The notes beneath the pieces were generated by a model. That model made no database searches and was not told the origin of the DNA. It saw only the letters and a list, made by a program, of their open reading frames with translations. A program made the translations under genes and the position numbers. Shown one piece after another: positions 8,077-16,141 of a stretch of 41,589 bases of DNA; position 1 is the first letter of the stretch, and every line of letters begins with the position of its first letter. The DNA comes from Thermoplasmata archaeon (GTDB lineage Archaea > Thermoplasmatota > Thermoplasmata > Lutacidiplasmatales > UBA184), in NCBI GenBank assembly GCA_027315455.1, contig DAHUXZ010000019.1:1-41589 (forward strand), written 5' to 3'.

Positions 8077-9672
8077 CTATCGACCCCCCACGGGGGGTCT
8101 TCCGCAACCCGGGATCGTCGCGGGGCGGGGTCTCTCGATGAGCCAGGTCGACGACGTCGCCGCCCCGTCTCCGTGCCCGACCGGCGCGAGGGAGGCCGCG
8201 ACGGGGGGCGCTATTGCGACGGAGAGGTTGGTGCGGAGGAGGGCGATGCTCACCGGCGGCAGGGACAGGACGGAGGGGAGCCCGCTCGGGAGGGGGGACC
8301 GGACCGGCGAGGGGGTGCGGCCATCCCACGACCACTCCCAACCACTGCCGGAGGTCGGGGGGGCCGAAAGGGCGAACGTGAACCCGGTCGTCGTGTTGAG
8401 GTTCGCGACCAGGAGCGCCAGCGACCGCCCCGCGGGGTCCGTGGCCGCGACCGCGGTCAGCCCGGCGCCGGCTGCCGCGACGCTCGAGCCCACGACCACG
8501 TCGGGAAAGCCGGGGAGGACCTCCGTATAGAGCGACGCGAGGGGATGGACGACACCGGCCGCGGAGAGCCAGGCGCCGGCCGACGGGGTCTCGAGCTGGG
8601 AGAGGTAGGCTCCCGTGAGATTGGCGATCATCCCCTGGCCCAGGAGCGTCGCCACCGCCGGCACCTCCGGAAAGCCGGTGGCGTACGGGAGGTAGCTCCC
8701 TTCGAGGTCGCCGACGTTGAGCTCGGTGACCAGGACCGGGACCGTCGGACAGCCCGGGCAGCCCGCCGCGACGGCCGCACGGGCGGACGCGAGCCGGGCC
8801 GGGAGCGACCGCGACCCCGTGAGGTTCCGGTAGAACTGGTCGAGCGACGCGCTGCCCGACGGCGGGGAGCCGGCGGGGTAGACGTGGATCCCGATGGCGC
8901 TCACGTTCGGACCGTTCTGGGCGAGGGTGGCCCGGATCCAGCCCGGCTCCCCGTAGCCGCCGGTGCCGACCCCGTCGAGTCCGAGGAACCGGGCCGTGGG
9001 ATCGACCGTCCGGACCGCGGCGATGTAGGCGTGCACGACCGCGGCGTACGACGCGGGGGTCGCATTGCCCGTCGGGGCACCGGACCATTCGGCCCACGGG
9101 GTGCCGAAGTGCGTCCACACGGCCGGTTCGTTCCCGATCCCCCAGAGGTCGGGCCGGAACCCCAGCGTGCGCTCGGTGTAGGCGACGTCGTAGGCGGCCG
9201 TCGCGGGGTCGTCGATCTCGCCCGGCAGCTCGAGCACGGCGTGGCAGGCCGTCGCGCGGCACCAGCCGACGAACGCCGAGAGGTTCGTCCGGGCCGTGCT
9301 CACCGCCCCGGTCGAGTTCGTCACGAGGCCCGTCGTGTAGTTGACCCCGTCCCCGGCGGCGCCCCCGGGCCATCGGACGAAGCCGACGGGGCTCTGGGCG
9401 AGGAGCCCCGCGAGCGGCCCGTCGAGGGGGGTGGTGGGGCCGAGGTTCGCGCCCCAGAACGACGGGGGAAGTACGGCCAGTCGCTCCGCGGGCACGATCG
9501 TGATCGTGCCGTTGAGGAAGGGGCTGGGGTACCCGGAGTGCGTCCCGACTCCCCCGAGGAGGAGGCCGCCGGCGTAGGCGGTGGCCGCGAGGATGAGGGC
9601 ACCGAGGACGACCCCGGCGACGTTCCTACCCCGCGCGCGATGGGCCGGTCGATGGGATGGCTCGGTGGCCAA
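8077..9672 (-). CDS. Secreted or membrane-anchored glycoside hydrolase, clan GH-A type
   Basis: A 531-residue exported protein, probably a retaining glycosidase acting outside the cell. Residues about 18-42 form one hydrophobic helix (signal anchor or uncleaved signal) after an Arg/His-rich start. The rest looks like a (beta/alpha)8 catalytic domain: FVRWPGGAAGDG near the start, WGIGNEPAVW with the Asn-Glu pair of the clan-A acid/base, and VLVTELNVGD with a glutamate at the nucleophile position. GH39, GH51 and GH79 share this architecture and I cannot choose among them. The C-terminal part (GRSLALLVANLN and beyond) fits the small beta domain of these families. The start is TTG at 9672 with GGAG about 9 bp upstream and an A/T-rich ATTAA at 9714-9718 as likely TATA. 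Confidence 0.7.
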   Translation of the reverse strand: MATEPSHRPAHRARGRNVAGVVLGALILAATAYAGGLLLGGVGTHSGYPSPFLNGTITIVPAERLAVLPPSFWGANLGPTTPLDGPLAGLLAQSPVGFVRWPGGAAGDGVNYTTGLVTNSTGAVSTARTNLSAFVGWCRATACHAVLELPGEIDDPATAAYDVAYTERTLGFRPDLWGIGNEPAVWTHFGTPWAEWSGAPTGNATPASYAAVVHAYIAAVRTVDPTARFLGLDGVGTGGYGEPGWIRATLAQNGPNVSAIGIHVYPAGSPPSGSASLDQFYRNLTGSRSLPARLASARAAVAAGCPGCPTVPVLVTELNVGDLEGSYLPYATGFPEVPAVATLLGQGMIANLTGAYLSQLETPSAGAWLSAAGVVHPLASLYTEVLPGFPDVVVGSSVAAAGAGLTAVAATDPAGRSLALLVANLNTTTGFTFALSAPPTSGSGWEWSWDGRTPSPVRSPLPSGLPSVLSLPPVSIALLRTNLSVAIAPPVAASLAPVGHGDGAATSSTWLIERPRPATIPGCGRPPVGGR

Positions 9673-9763
9673 TGCCTTGCTCCGCCGGGTACGCCGACCG
9701 GCCTCCGAGGGTCATTAACGCGCGCCCCGGGGAGAACCGGGGGTCTTCCGGTCCCGCCGGCCC

Positions 9764-9769
9764 TTTAAG
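9764..9769 (+). promoter_or_regulatory. Archaeal TATA box for the PHP-domain gene
   Basis: TTTAAG stands alone in GC-rich DNA, centred about 28 bp before the ATG at 9794. This predicts a leaderless transcript. Confidence 0.6.
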
Positions 9770-9793
9770 CCGGGCCGGCTCCCCGGTACGCCC

Positions 9794-10501
9794 ATGGCCC
9801 CCCGCCGGTCCTCGCCGCGAAGATCCCCGGGCCCCGCGGACCTCCGCTACGATTTCCACTCCCACACGTTCCTCACCGACGGCACCGCCTCCCCAACGGA
9901 CATGTGGACCGAGGCCGCCGGCCGTGGCCATCGCGCGCTTGCGATCACGGACCACCTGGCGATGGAGGACCCCGCGCCGCTGCTCGATCGCCTGCGCTCC
10001 GAGGCCCGCGCCTTCGAGGACTCCCCCCTGATCCCCATCTTCGGTGTCGAGGTATCGATGGTCCCGCCGCGGCACCTGGCCCGCGTCGCCCACGGCGCCC
10101 GTCAGGCCGGGGCGGAGATCGTCATCGTCCATGGGGAGAGTCCGGTCGAGCGGACGCCCGCGGGAACGAACCGGGCCGCGGTGCTCAGCGGGGAGATCGA
10201 CGTGCTGGCCCATCCCGGCCTCCTCTCGACCCGGGAGGCGGAACTGGCCCGGGAGAACGACGTGTTCCTCGAGCTGTCGGCCCGACGGGGGCACTCGCTC
10301 GCCAACGGCCACGTGGCCCGGACCGCGATCACCGCGGGGGCGGCCCTCCTGGTCGACTCGGACGCGCACTCCCCCCGGGACCTGGTCCCGTACGAGCTCG
10401 CGCGGCGGATCGCGGCCGGGGCCGGTCTCCCACCGGCCGGGGTCGTTCGGGCGCTCCGCGACGCCCCGCGCCGCCTCCTGCGACGGCTTGGCAAGGCCTA
10501 G
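9794..10501 (+). CDS. PHP-domain metal-dependent phosphoesterase
   Basis: A 235-residue PHP (polymerase and histidinol phosphatase) domain protein, a trinuclear metal phosphoesterase fold. The motifs follow the family order: DFHSHT near residue 20, ALAITDHL near 54, a Glu in the GVEVSM strand, VHGES, VLAHPGLL, and the terminal VDSDAHSPRD. All main metal ligands appear present. Family members hydrolyse histidinol phosphate or small nucleotide and nucleic-acid phosphates. No neighbouring gene fixes the substrate, and no his genes are present. The ATG at 9794 is chosen because a TATA box sits 28 bp upstream and the conserved part begins soon after. The first 17 residues are basic and low-complexity. 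Confidence 0.85.
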   Translation: MAPRRSSPRRSPGPADLRYDFHSHTFLTDGTASPTDMWTEAAGRGHRALAITDHLAMEDPAPLLDRLRSEARAFEDSPLIPIFGVEVSMVPPRHLARVAHGARQAGAEIVIVHGESPVERTPAGTNRAAVLSGEIDVLAHPGLLSTREAELARENDVFLELSARRGHSLANGHVARTAITAGAALLVDSDAHSPRDLVPYELARRIAAGAGLPPAGVVRALRDAPRRLLRRLGKA

Positions 10502-10561
10502 TCGGCGCGGCCGTCCCACCGGCGGTCCGTATCGTTCTCAGGTACAATTTAATCCGGAACG

Positions 10562-10567
10562 TTTAAA
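10562..10567 (+). promoter_or_regulatory. Archaeal TATA box for the Kelch/PKD surface protein gene
   Basis: TTTAAA lies in GC-rich DNA with its centre about 28 bp before the ATG at 10593, the standard leaderless geometry. A second A/T-rich element (TTTAAT, 10548-10553) lies just upstream and may be an alternative box or an extended recognition element. Confidence 0.65.
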
Positions 10568-10592
10568 CCGCCTCCGGGACGAGTACGCACTC

Positions 10593-12536
10593 ATGCGCGT
10601 TCTTGCGGAGCTTCTCCGTGGCGGGCGGGGACTTCGGCTCTGGGCCGTGATCGGGCTCATCGGCGCCCTGGCATTCGGGGCGGTGCCGATCGCCGGGCCC
10701 CCCGCGGCCGGCCTGTCCTTGGGCACGGCGGCCCTGGCGGCGCCGGAGCCGGCGGCGGCCCTGTCGCCGGCCCTCGCGCCGACCACGGACTGCAGCGGGG
10801 TCTGCGCGAGCTCGGTCTCCGACGCGTCCGAGAACTGGCTCCCGTACCTCAGCGGACACTCCGCGTCACCGGGCGGCCGCACGGCGCCGGCGATCGCCTA
10901 CGACTCCGCGGACGGCTACCTCCTTCTCTTCGGCGGCTGCGCCCGCCACGTCTGCCCGCTCGCGGACACCTGGAAGTACCAGGGCGGGGCCTGGGTCAAC
11001 CTCACGGCGGTGCTCCCCGTCTCGCCGCCGGCCCGGTTCGGCGCGGCGATGGTCTACGACCCCGCGCTGGGGTCGGTCGTCCTCTTCGGTGGGATCGGCG
11101 CGAACGGCACCCTCGCCGACACCTGGCAGTTCTCCGGCGGGACCTGGACGGAGCTCACGCCGACCCCGGCCCCGCCGGCGCGCGCGTTCGCCCAGGCCAC
11201 GTATGACGCGGCGCTCGGCGAGGTCCTCCTCTTCGGCGGCAACGGCTCGTCGGGGACCCCGCTCAACGACACCTGGACGTTCCAGTCGGGGACGTGGACG
11301 AACCAGACCGCGGCCTCCGGCCCGGCCCCGGCCGCCCGCGCGGACGGGGCGCTCGCGTTCGACCCCGCGGACTCCGAGGACGTCCTCTTCGGCGGCACCG
11401 GCGGGTGCGGAGCCGCCTGCAACGACACCTGGACGTACGCCCGGTCCACGTGGACCCGCCTTGCGGCGACCTCGGGATCGGTCCCGCCCGGGCGCAGCGG
11501 CGCCGATATCGGCTTTGACCCCGGCCTCGACCGCGTGATCCTTTTCGGGGGGCAGGGATCGGTCGTCCTCGCCGACACCTGGTCGTTCCACGCGGGCACC
11601 TGGACGGACCTCACGCTCAACCTGACGCGAACGCCGCCCGCCCGCACGCAGGCCGGAGGGGACTACGACGCCCGAGATGGTTACTATCTGATCTACGGCG
11701 GCCGCGACGGGACGCTCCTTAGGACGGGAACCTGGGTCCTCACTTCCCCGCTCGCCGCCGGCATCCGAACGAGCGCCACCGACCTCGCGCCGGGGACCGC
11801 CGCAACCTTTTCGGCGGTGGTCTCGGGCGGGCTCGCCCCCTACGCCTTCTCCTGGGACTTCGGGGACGGGAGCCCGACGACGAACGGGACCGTGGCGGCC
11901 CACACCTACGCCGGGGCCGGCACCTACGTGGTCGCCCTCGTCGCGGCCGACTCGCTGGGAGGGCAGGTCGCGGTCGAGCTCACCCTGACCGTCGCGTACC
12001 CCCCGCTCTCCATCGCCCTGTCCGCCTCCCCCGCGGCGCCCCGGGCCGGCGAGGCCGTCTCGTTCGTCGCCACGGCCGAGGGAGGCGTATCGCCGTACGC
12101 CTTCGCGTGGGCCGGCGCCACCAGCGGCTGCCGGGCCACGGGCGGGGCGGCCCTGAGCTGCCCATCGGTGGCGGCGGGCCCGCTCGAGATCGTGGTCACG
12201 GCGACGGACGCCGCGGGGCACTCGGCCACGGCGTACCTGAACGTCTCGGTGGCCGGCACCTCGGCCCCCAGCCCCATCGGCAACGCGACGCCGCCGGCGA
12301 CCGCACCGGTCTCCTCGGGGGCCTCCCCGTCCGCTACCTCGGCGGCCGGGGCGCTCGTGATCCTCCCGGCGCTGGCGGCCGTCGGCGTCGCGGGCGCGGT
12401 CGGCTACGCCACGTTCCGGTCCGCCGCGCGCCGGCCCCCGACGACTCCCCGGCCCCTCTGCTATGCCGTGCCGCTCTGGTCCGAGACGCCCGAGGAGTAC
12501 CGGCCCGAGGACGAGGTCCCGGTCCGGCTCCGCTAG
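10593..12536 (+). CDS. Cell-surface protein: Kelch-type propeller, PKD domains, C-terminal anchor
   Basis: A 647-residue exported surface protein. An N-terminal hydrophobic helix (about 14-35) is followed by an Ala/Pro-rich spacer. Six Kelch-like repeats span roughly 95-385, each with a hydrophobic strand ending in LFGG or IYGG followed by DTW; six would close a propeller. A PKD domain follows (SWDFGDG, then HTYAGAGTY), and then a second Ig/PKD-like unit (AFAWAGA) with a likely disulfide. A Ser/Thr/Pro linker leads to a single transmembrane helix near the C terminus (about 588-612) and a short cytoplasmic tail. This is the usual layout of archaeal adhesion or S-layer-associated proteins. The start is fixed by the leaderless TATA box; the frame continues far upstream through the PHP gene without meaning. 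The binding partner is unknown. Confidence 0.82.
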   Translation: MRVLAELLRGGRGLRLWAVIGLIGALAFGAVPIAGPPAAGLSLGTAALAAPEPAAALSPALAPTTDCSGVCASSVSDASENWLPYLSGHSASPGGRTAPAIAYDSADGYLLLFGGCARHVCPLADTWKYQGGAWVNLTAVLPVSPPARFGAAMVYDPALGSVVLFGGIGANGTLADTWQFSGGTWTELTPTPAPPARAFAQATYDAALGEVLLFGGNGSSGTPLNDTWTFQSGTWTNQTAASGPAPAARADGALAFDPADSEDVLFGGTGGCGAACNDTWTYARSTWTRLAATSGSVPPGRSGADIGFDPGLDRVILFGGQGSVVLADTWSFHAGTWTDLTLNLTRTPPARTQAGGDYDARDGYYLIYGGRDGTLLRTGTWVLTSPLAAGIRTSATDLAPGTAATFSAVVSGGLAPYAFSWDFGDGSPTTNGTVAAHTYAGAGTYVVALVAADSLGGQVAVELTLTVAYPPLSIALSASPAAPRAGEAVSFVATAEGGVSPYAFAWAGATSGCRATGGAALSCPSVAAGPLEIVVTATDAAGHSATAYLNVSVAGTSAPSPIGNATPPATAPVSSGASPSATSAAGALVILPALAAVGVAGAVGYATFRSAARRPPTTPRPLCYAVPLWSETPEEYRPEDEVPVRLR

Positions 12537-12539
12537 GGC

Positions 12540-13028
12540 TCAGTCCCGTGCGGCGCCGTGCGGGTGGTGGTGGCCGGTCCGGCCGCCCGCGGCCGCCGGG
12601 CTCGTAACGAGGAACGCGCCCTCGACGATCCCGCGGACGCCCCGGAGGTCCTCGGCGGCGCTCTCGACCTCGTGGCGCTTGCCCAGAAGTACCAGGACCT
12701 CGGCGCACGCCTCCCCCTTGAGGTGGACGTGGGTGCTGGCGCGCACGTGCTCGCCCCAGCGGTGCTCGGCGGCCGTCAGGCGGCGCAGCACGTTGGGAGT
12801 GTCATGGCGATAGAGAAGCGCGACCGCTCCGAGCGCATCCGCCTGGGGGTCCTCCAGGGCACGGCCGGCGAGCTCCTTGCGGATGAGGAAGCGAATGGCG
12901 TCCGACCGGCTCGGGCTGTTGCGCCGGCGGACCCAGGCATCGAGCCGGGCGAGGAGCTCCGGCTCCAACGAGACGCCCAGGCGCACCACCCCGCGGCGCG
13001 GCCGTCGAGCGCGAGCGGTCCCGGCCAC
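12540..13028 (-). CDS. nikR: NikR nickel-responsive transcription regulator
   Basis: A 162-residue ribbon-helix-helix repressor that binds Ni(II) and shuts off nickel uptake. The N-terminal strand and helices (VRLGVSLEPELLARLDAWV, then SRSDAIRFLIRKEL) form the DNA-binding unit. The C-terminal ACT-like domain carries His89, His100, His102 and Cys108. Their spacing (11, 2, 6) equals that of the E. coli nickel site (His76, 87, 89, Cys95), so all four ligands are kept. The last residues are His-rich (GHHHPHG), a possible extra metal-binding tail. The GTG at 13028 lies only 4 bp after the stop of the nickel transporter gene and has GGAGG upstream, so the genes are cotranscribed and translation is probably coupled. 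The repressor thus controls its own operon. Confidence 0.92.
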   Translation of the reverse strand: MAGTARARRPRRGVVRLGVSLEPELLARLDAWVRRRNSPSRSDAIRFLIRKELAGRALEDPQADALGAVALLYRHDTPNVLRRLTAAEHRWGEHVRASTHVHLKGEACAEVLVLLGKRHEVESAAEDLRGVRGIVEGAFLVTSPAAAGGRTGHHHPHGAARD

Positions 13029-13032
13029 CGTC

Positions 13033-14142
13033 TCAGCCCTCCACGACGGGCGCCGGGGTCGGCGCCTCGTTCGGGCCGATCTCATCGATGCGCTTTACGC
13101 GATAGTAGGCGACGGAGACGGCCCACGTCGCGAGCAGCAATCCGACGATGAGGAATCCGAGGAGCGTGAGATCGAGGCGGCCCACCGCCGACCAGAACGG
13201 TCCCGTGAGGCCGAGGGACTCGGACAGGACCTGGAGGAACTCGAAGCCGCCGATGGCGAACGCGACGAGGACCGACATCACCGTGACCGTGAGGTTGTAG
13301 TAGACCTTGCGGATCGGCCTCGCGAACGCCCAGCCGTAGGCGTAGCGCATCGCGACCCCATCGGCGGTGTCGACCAGGATCATCCCGCAGAGGAAGAGCA
13401 GCGGGAGGAGCAGCACGACGTACAGGGGGATCAGCGTGACCACCCCGACGCTGATCGCGATGAGCGCCACCTCGGTCGCCGTGTCGAAGCCGAGGCCGAA
13501 GAGCAGGCCGATCGGGTAGATCTGGCGGGGGGTCTCGACCATACGGAAGAACCGCCCGAAGTACCGGCTCATGAACCCGCGCTGGCTGAGCTGCGCCTCG
13601 AGCGCCTGCTCATCGCCCCGTCCCTCGCGCATCCCACGGAAGATGCGCCAGATCTCGAGAACGATGACGACGTTGACGATCCCGATGAGCCAGAGGAAGG
13701 CGCCCGAGACCGCGGCGCCGATGACCGGACCCGCGCTCTGGAGCACGGGGAGCGCGCGGGTCACGTAGCCGGTCGCCGCGGCGAGCGCTACGATGAGGCC
13801 GACCACGATCGTGGAGTGGCCGAGGGAGAACCACGTCCCGACGGTGAGCGGGCGCTTTCCCTCCTGGAGGAGCTTGCGCGTCGTGTTGTCGATCGCCGCG
13901 ATGTGGTCCGCGTCCACCCCGTGCTTGAGCCCGAAGGTGTAGACGAGGATCCCGAGGGTCACGAGGAGGATCGCCGGCCGGTCTCCGGTCGCCGGCGAGT
14001 CGTAGCGCTGGGCGGCCAGCAATAGACCGACGAACCCCAGCACCGTGACGGCCCCGATCGCTCCGAAGAGCAGCACCAGGCTGAGCTTCTCGCCGCGATC
14101 GAAACCGGACGACGCCGGGACCCTACTCGGGCCCGGGGACAT
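13033..14142 (-). CDS. NiCoT-family nickel/cobalt permease
   Basis: An integral membrane Ni2+/Co2+ permease of 369 residues with about eight hydrophobic segments. All four family signatures are visible: HGVDADHIAAIDN in helix 2, WFSLGHSTIV, LGFDTATEVAL, and GMILVDTADGVAM. The first of these carries the His/Asp cluster that selects the metal. ATG 14142 follows a TATA-like box by 26 bp, and the upstream extension of the frame lacks family similarity. Cotranscription with nikR points to nickel rather than cobalt as the main substrate. No nickel enzyme (urease, hydrogenase) is encoded in this window, so the consumer lies elsewhere. Confidence 0.93.
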   Translation of the reverse strand: MSPGPSRVPASSGFDRGEKLSLVLLFGAIGAVTVLGFVGLLLAAQRYDSPATGDRPAILLVTLGILVYTFGLKHGVDADHIAAIDNTTRKLLQEGKRPLTVGTWFSLGHSTIVVGLIVALAAATGYVTRALPVLQSAGPVIGAAVSGAFLWLIGIVNVVIVLEIWRIFRGMREGRGDEQALEAQLSQRGFMSRYFGRFFRMVETPRQIYPIGLLFGLGFDTATEVALIAISVGVVTLIPLYVVLLLPLLFLCGMILVDTADGVAMRYAYGWAFARPIRKVYYNLTVTVMSVLVAFAIGGFEFLQVLSESLGLTGPFWSAVGRLDLTLLGFLIVGLLLATWAVSVAYYRVKRIDEIGPNEAPTPAPVVEG

Positions 14143-14163
14143 GCGGTCCAACGACCGGCGCGG

Positions 14164-14171
14164 CCTATTTA
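14164..14171 (-). promoter_or_regulatory. TATA box of the NiCoT-nikR operon
   Basis: On the minus strand this reads TAAATAGG, centred 26 bp before ATG 14142, predicting a leaderless mRNA. It directly abuts the likely NikR operator. Confidence 0.6.
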
Positions 14172-14201
14172 GCGTTATGTCGCTTTCCCGAATCGTAACA
14201 C
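14172..14201. promoter_or_regulatory. Candidate NikR operator, GCGTTAT-N16-GTAACAC
   Basis: Two 7-bp half-sites face each other across exactly 16 bp. The right half GTAACAC and the left half GCGTTAT differ from perfect symmetry at two positions. As I recall, the layout matches the GTGTTAC-N16-GTAACAC class of NikR sites described in some bacteria. The site ends next to the TATA box of the nickel operon, where a bound repressor would block TBP/TFB. It also lies in the 138-bp space shared with the divergent CHAD gene. Confidence 0.6.
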
Positions 14202-14280
14202 CGCCGCCGGGGGTGACCGGGCGAAGCGAGGCCGGCCGCGGACTTATCGGCCGATGCGCCCATGGCCGGGCCGGCCCACC

Positions 14281-15228
14281 ATGCCGCCGTCGCGCGTTCG
14301 TCGTCCGCCCGGGATCGGCCGGGCCTTGGCACGCCGGGCGCGTCGCGCCCGGGACCAGGCGCTCGCCTGGGTCAAGGACCCGGGGGATGCGGAGGCGCTC
14401 CACCGGCTCCATCAGGAGCTGCGACGGATGCGGGTCGGCCTCGCGGTCCAGAAGAGGACCCTGCCGCCGGACCGGGCCCGGCAGATCGCCCGCCTCTCCT
14501 CACGGCTGGGCGCACTGACCCGGGCCGTCGGCGAGACGAGGGATAGGGACGTCACCTTCGCGGTGGCGGGTCGGGCGCTCCGTCGAGCGGGCCCTGCGGA
14601 CCGGCGGCCGGGTAACGCGCGGGTGCTCCGGCTCTTGAAGCGCGATGGCGACGCGCGCCGGCGGGCGCTACGACGCCGGCTCCGCGCGGCGCCGTGGGCG
14701 TCGTGGATCTCCCGGACCGCGGAGGAGGCAAAACGGGAGTCCGCGGGTCCGGCGCCCGCGCGATCCGCAGCGGCGTTCGAGAAGGAGCGGGCACGCCGCG
14801 CCCGCCGCCTCCGGCAACGTCTGCGGGAGGCCCGGCGGGCACCGAGCGTGGGACGCTGGCACCGGCTTCGGCAGGCGATCCGCGCGGTCCGTACCCTGCG
14901 GTCGCTGGAGGGCGAGGCGGCGGGGAGGGTCCCCGACGGGGGGCCGAACTCGATCCTCCGCCTGCAGCGCCGGCTCGGTCGGCTCCACGACCTCGACCGC
15001 ACGCTCGCCGTCTGGCCCGAGGGGGGTCCATCGTCGGAGGAGGCCGGGCGCGCCCGGCTCGTCGCGCGCCGCCGCGCCCTGGCAGACGCGGTCGCTCGGG
15101 CCGCGGCGGACCCATCGCTCCGCCGACGGCTGCGCCGCTTCGCGAACGACGCGGGCCGACCCGCCCGGACGGGCGAGCGGTCAGGGATGGCCGCGCGCCC
15201 CCGGCAGCGGCGCGTGAACCCGAGATGA
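14281..15228 (+). CDS. CHAD-domain protein (polyphosphate-binding type)
   Basis: A 315-residue, strongly basic, all-helical protein with conserved-histidine alpha-helical (CHAD) features: LHRLHQELRRMRVGL near the start, GETRDRDV, then in the second half RWHRLRQAIRAVRTLRS and LGRLHDLDR. These repeat the His/Arg/Lys-rich helices that bind inorganic polyphosphate in characterised CHAD proteins. There is no CYTH catalytic domain, so it is a stand-alone CHAD. The start is ATG 14281: a TATA-like ACTTATC at 14242-14248 is about 36 bp upstream, while the in-frame ATG at 14254 would be too close to it. The gene diverges from the nickel operon and shares its regulatory gap, so nickel control is possible but unproven. 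Confidence 0.78.
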   Translation: MPPSRVRRPPGIGRALARRARRARDQALAWVKDPGDAEALHRLHQELRRMRVGLAVQKRTLPPDRARQIARLSSRLGALTRAVGETRDRDVTFAVAGRALRRAGPADRRPGNARVLRLLKRDGDARRRALRRRLRAAPWASWISRTAEEAKRESAGPAPARSAAAFEKERARRARRLRQRLREARRAPSVGRWHRLRQAIRAVRTLRSLEGEAAGRVPDGGPNSILRLQRRLGRLHDLDRTLAVWPEGGPSSEEAGRARLVARRRALADAVARAAADPSLRRRLRRFANDAGRPARTGERSGMAARPRQRRVNPR

Positions 15229-15272
15229 CCTACCGCTGATGAGCGCTCAAGCGACTCAGCCATCGGTAGGCC

Positions 15273-16136
15273 ATGCTGGAGATACGTTTCCACGGTCGGG
15301 GGGGCCAGGGGGCCGTCGTCGCCTCCGAGCTTCTCGCCCAGGCCGCGTTCCTGGACGGGAAGCGCCCCCAGAGCTTCCCGTTCTTCGGGGTCGAGCGGCG
15401 GGGGGCGCCGGTGACGGCGTACTGCCGCATCGACGACCGGGAGGTCCGCCTGCGGACCTCGATCACCCGTCCGGATATCGTCGTGGTGCTCGAGCCGGGG
15501 CTTCTACGCGCCGGCAGCGCCATGGAGGGGCTCAAGCCGGACGGCATTCTCCTCGTGAACTCCCGGGAGGAGCCCGCCGCGCTGCCCGCCCCGGCGGGCG
15601 TGCGCCGGGCCAGCGTGGACGCCACGACGATCGCCCTCACGCACGGGCTCGGCACGCCGATGATGCCGATCGTCAACACGGCGATCCTCGGTGCCCTCGC
15701 CGCGGCGAGCGGCGCCGTCAGCCTCGGCGCGCTCGAGCAGGCCATTGACCGCTTCGTGCCGGCGCACCCGGCCGAGAACCGGGCCGCGGCGCGGGACGGG
15801 GCCGCGGCCGTCCGGGTCGCCCCCCCGCTGACCGCAGGACATTCGCGCGGGGCCTCCTCGGCGGTCGCGCGCGCGCCCCCGCTCGAGCTGCCGGACGCCC
15901 CGATGGCGGTCGCGTCCAGCGCGACGATCGCGACCGCGGCGTGGCGCACGCTGCGACCGGAGATCGACCAGCGCCGGTGCACCCGCTGCAACTTCTGCTG
16001 GAAGTTCTGCCCGGACGTCGCGATCGAGCTCAACGCGGAGGGCTTTCCCGTCGTCCATCTGGAGCACTGCAAGGGCTGCGGGATCTGCGCGGCCGAGTGC
16101 CCGCCCGGGGCGATCGCCATGGTCGCGGAGGGGTGA
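15273..16136 (+). CDS. 2-oxoacid:ferredoxin oxidoreductase, fused gamma-delta subunit
   Basis: The gamma (about residues 1-180) and delta (about 228-287) subunits of a pyruvate- or 2-oxoisovalerate-type ferredoxin oxidoreductase in one 287-residue chain. Gamma shows FHGRGGQGAVVAS, FPFFGVERRGAPV and a closing AIDRFVP. Delta is a two-cluster ferredoxin, with Cys236, 239, 242, 246 and Cys266, 269, 272, 276, each set as CxxCxxCxxxC, for two [4Fe-4S] centres. Between them lies an Ala/Pro-rich linker of about 45 residues. The enzyme decarboxylates a 2-oxoacid to acyl-CoA and reduces ferredoxin in the cytoplasm. The alpha gene begins within a few bases downstream, so the three genes form one operon. 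Confidence 0.92.
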   Translation: MLEIRFHGRGGQGAVVASELLAQAAFLDGKRPQSFPFFGVERRGAPVTAYCRIDDREVRLRTSITRPDIVVVLEPGLLRAGSAMEGLKPDGILLVNSREEPAALPAPAGVRRASVDATTIALTHGLGTPMMPIVNTAILGALAAASGAVSLGALEQAIDRFVPAHPAENRAAARDGAAAVRVAPPLTAGHSRGASSAVARAPPLELPDAPMAVASSATIATAAWRTLRPEIDQRRCTRCNFCWKFCPDVAIELNAEGFPVVHLEHCKGCGICAAECPPGAIAMVAEG

Positions 16137-16141
16137 GCACG

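Noticed and set aside
7783-9768. 661-residue plus-strand open frame opposite the glycosidase
   Set aside because: Arg/Gly/Glu-rich, no recognisable fold; the minus-strand protein has a signal anchor and clan-A catalytic motifs.
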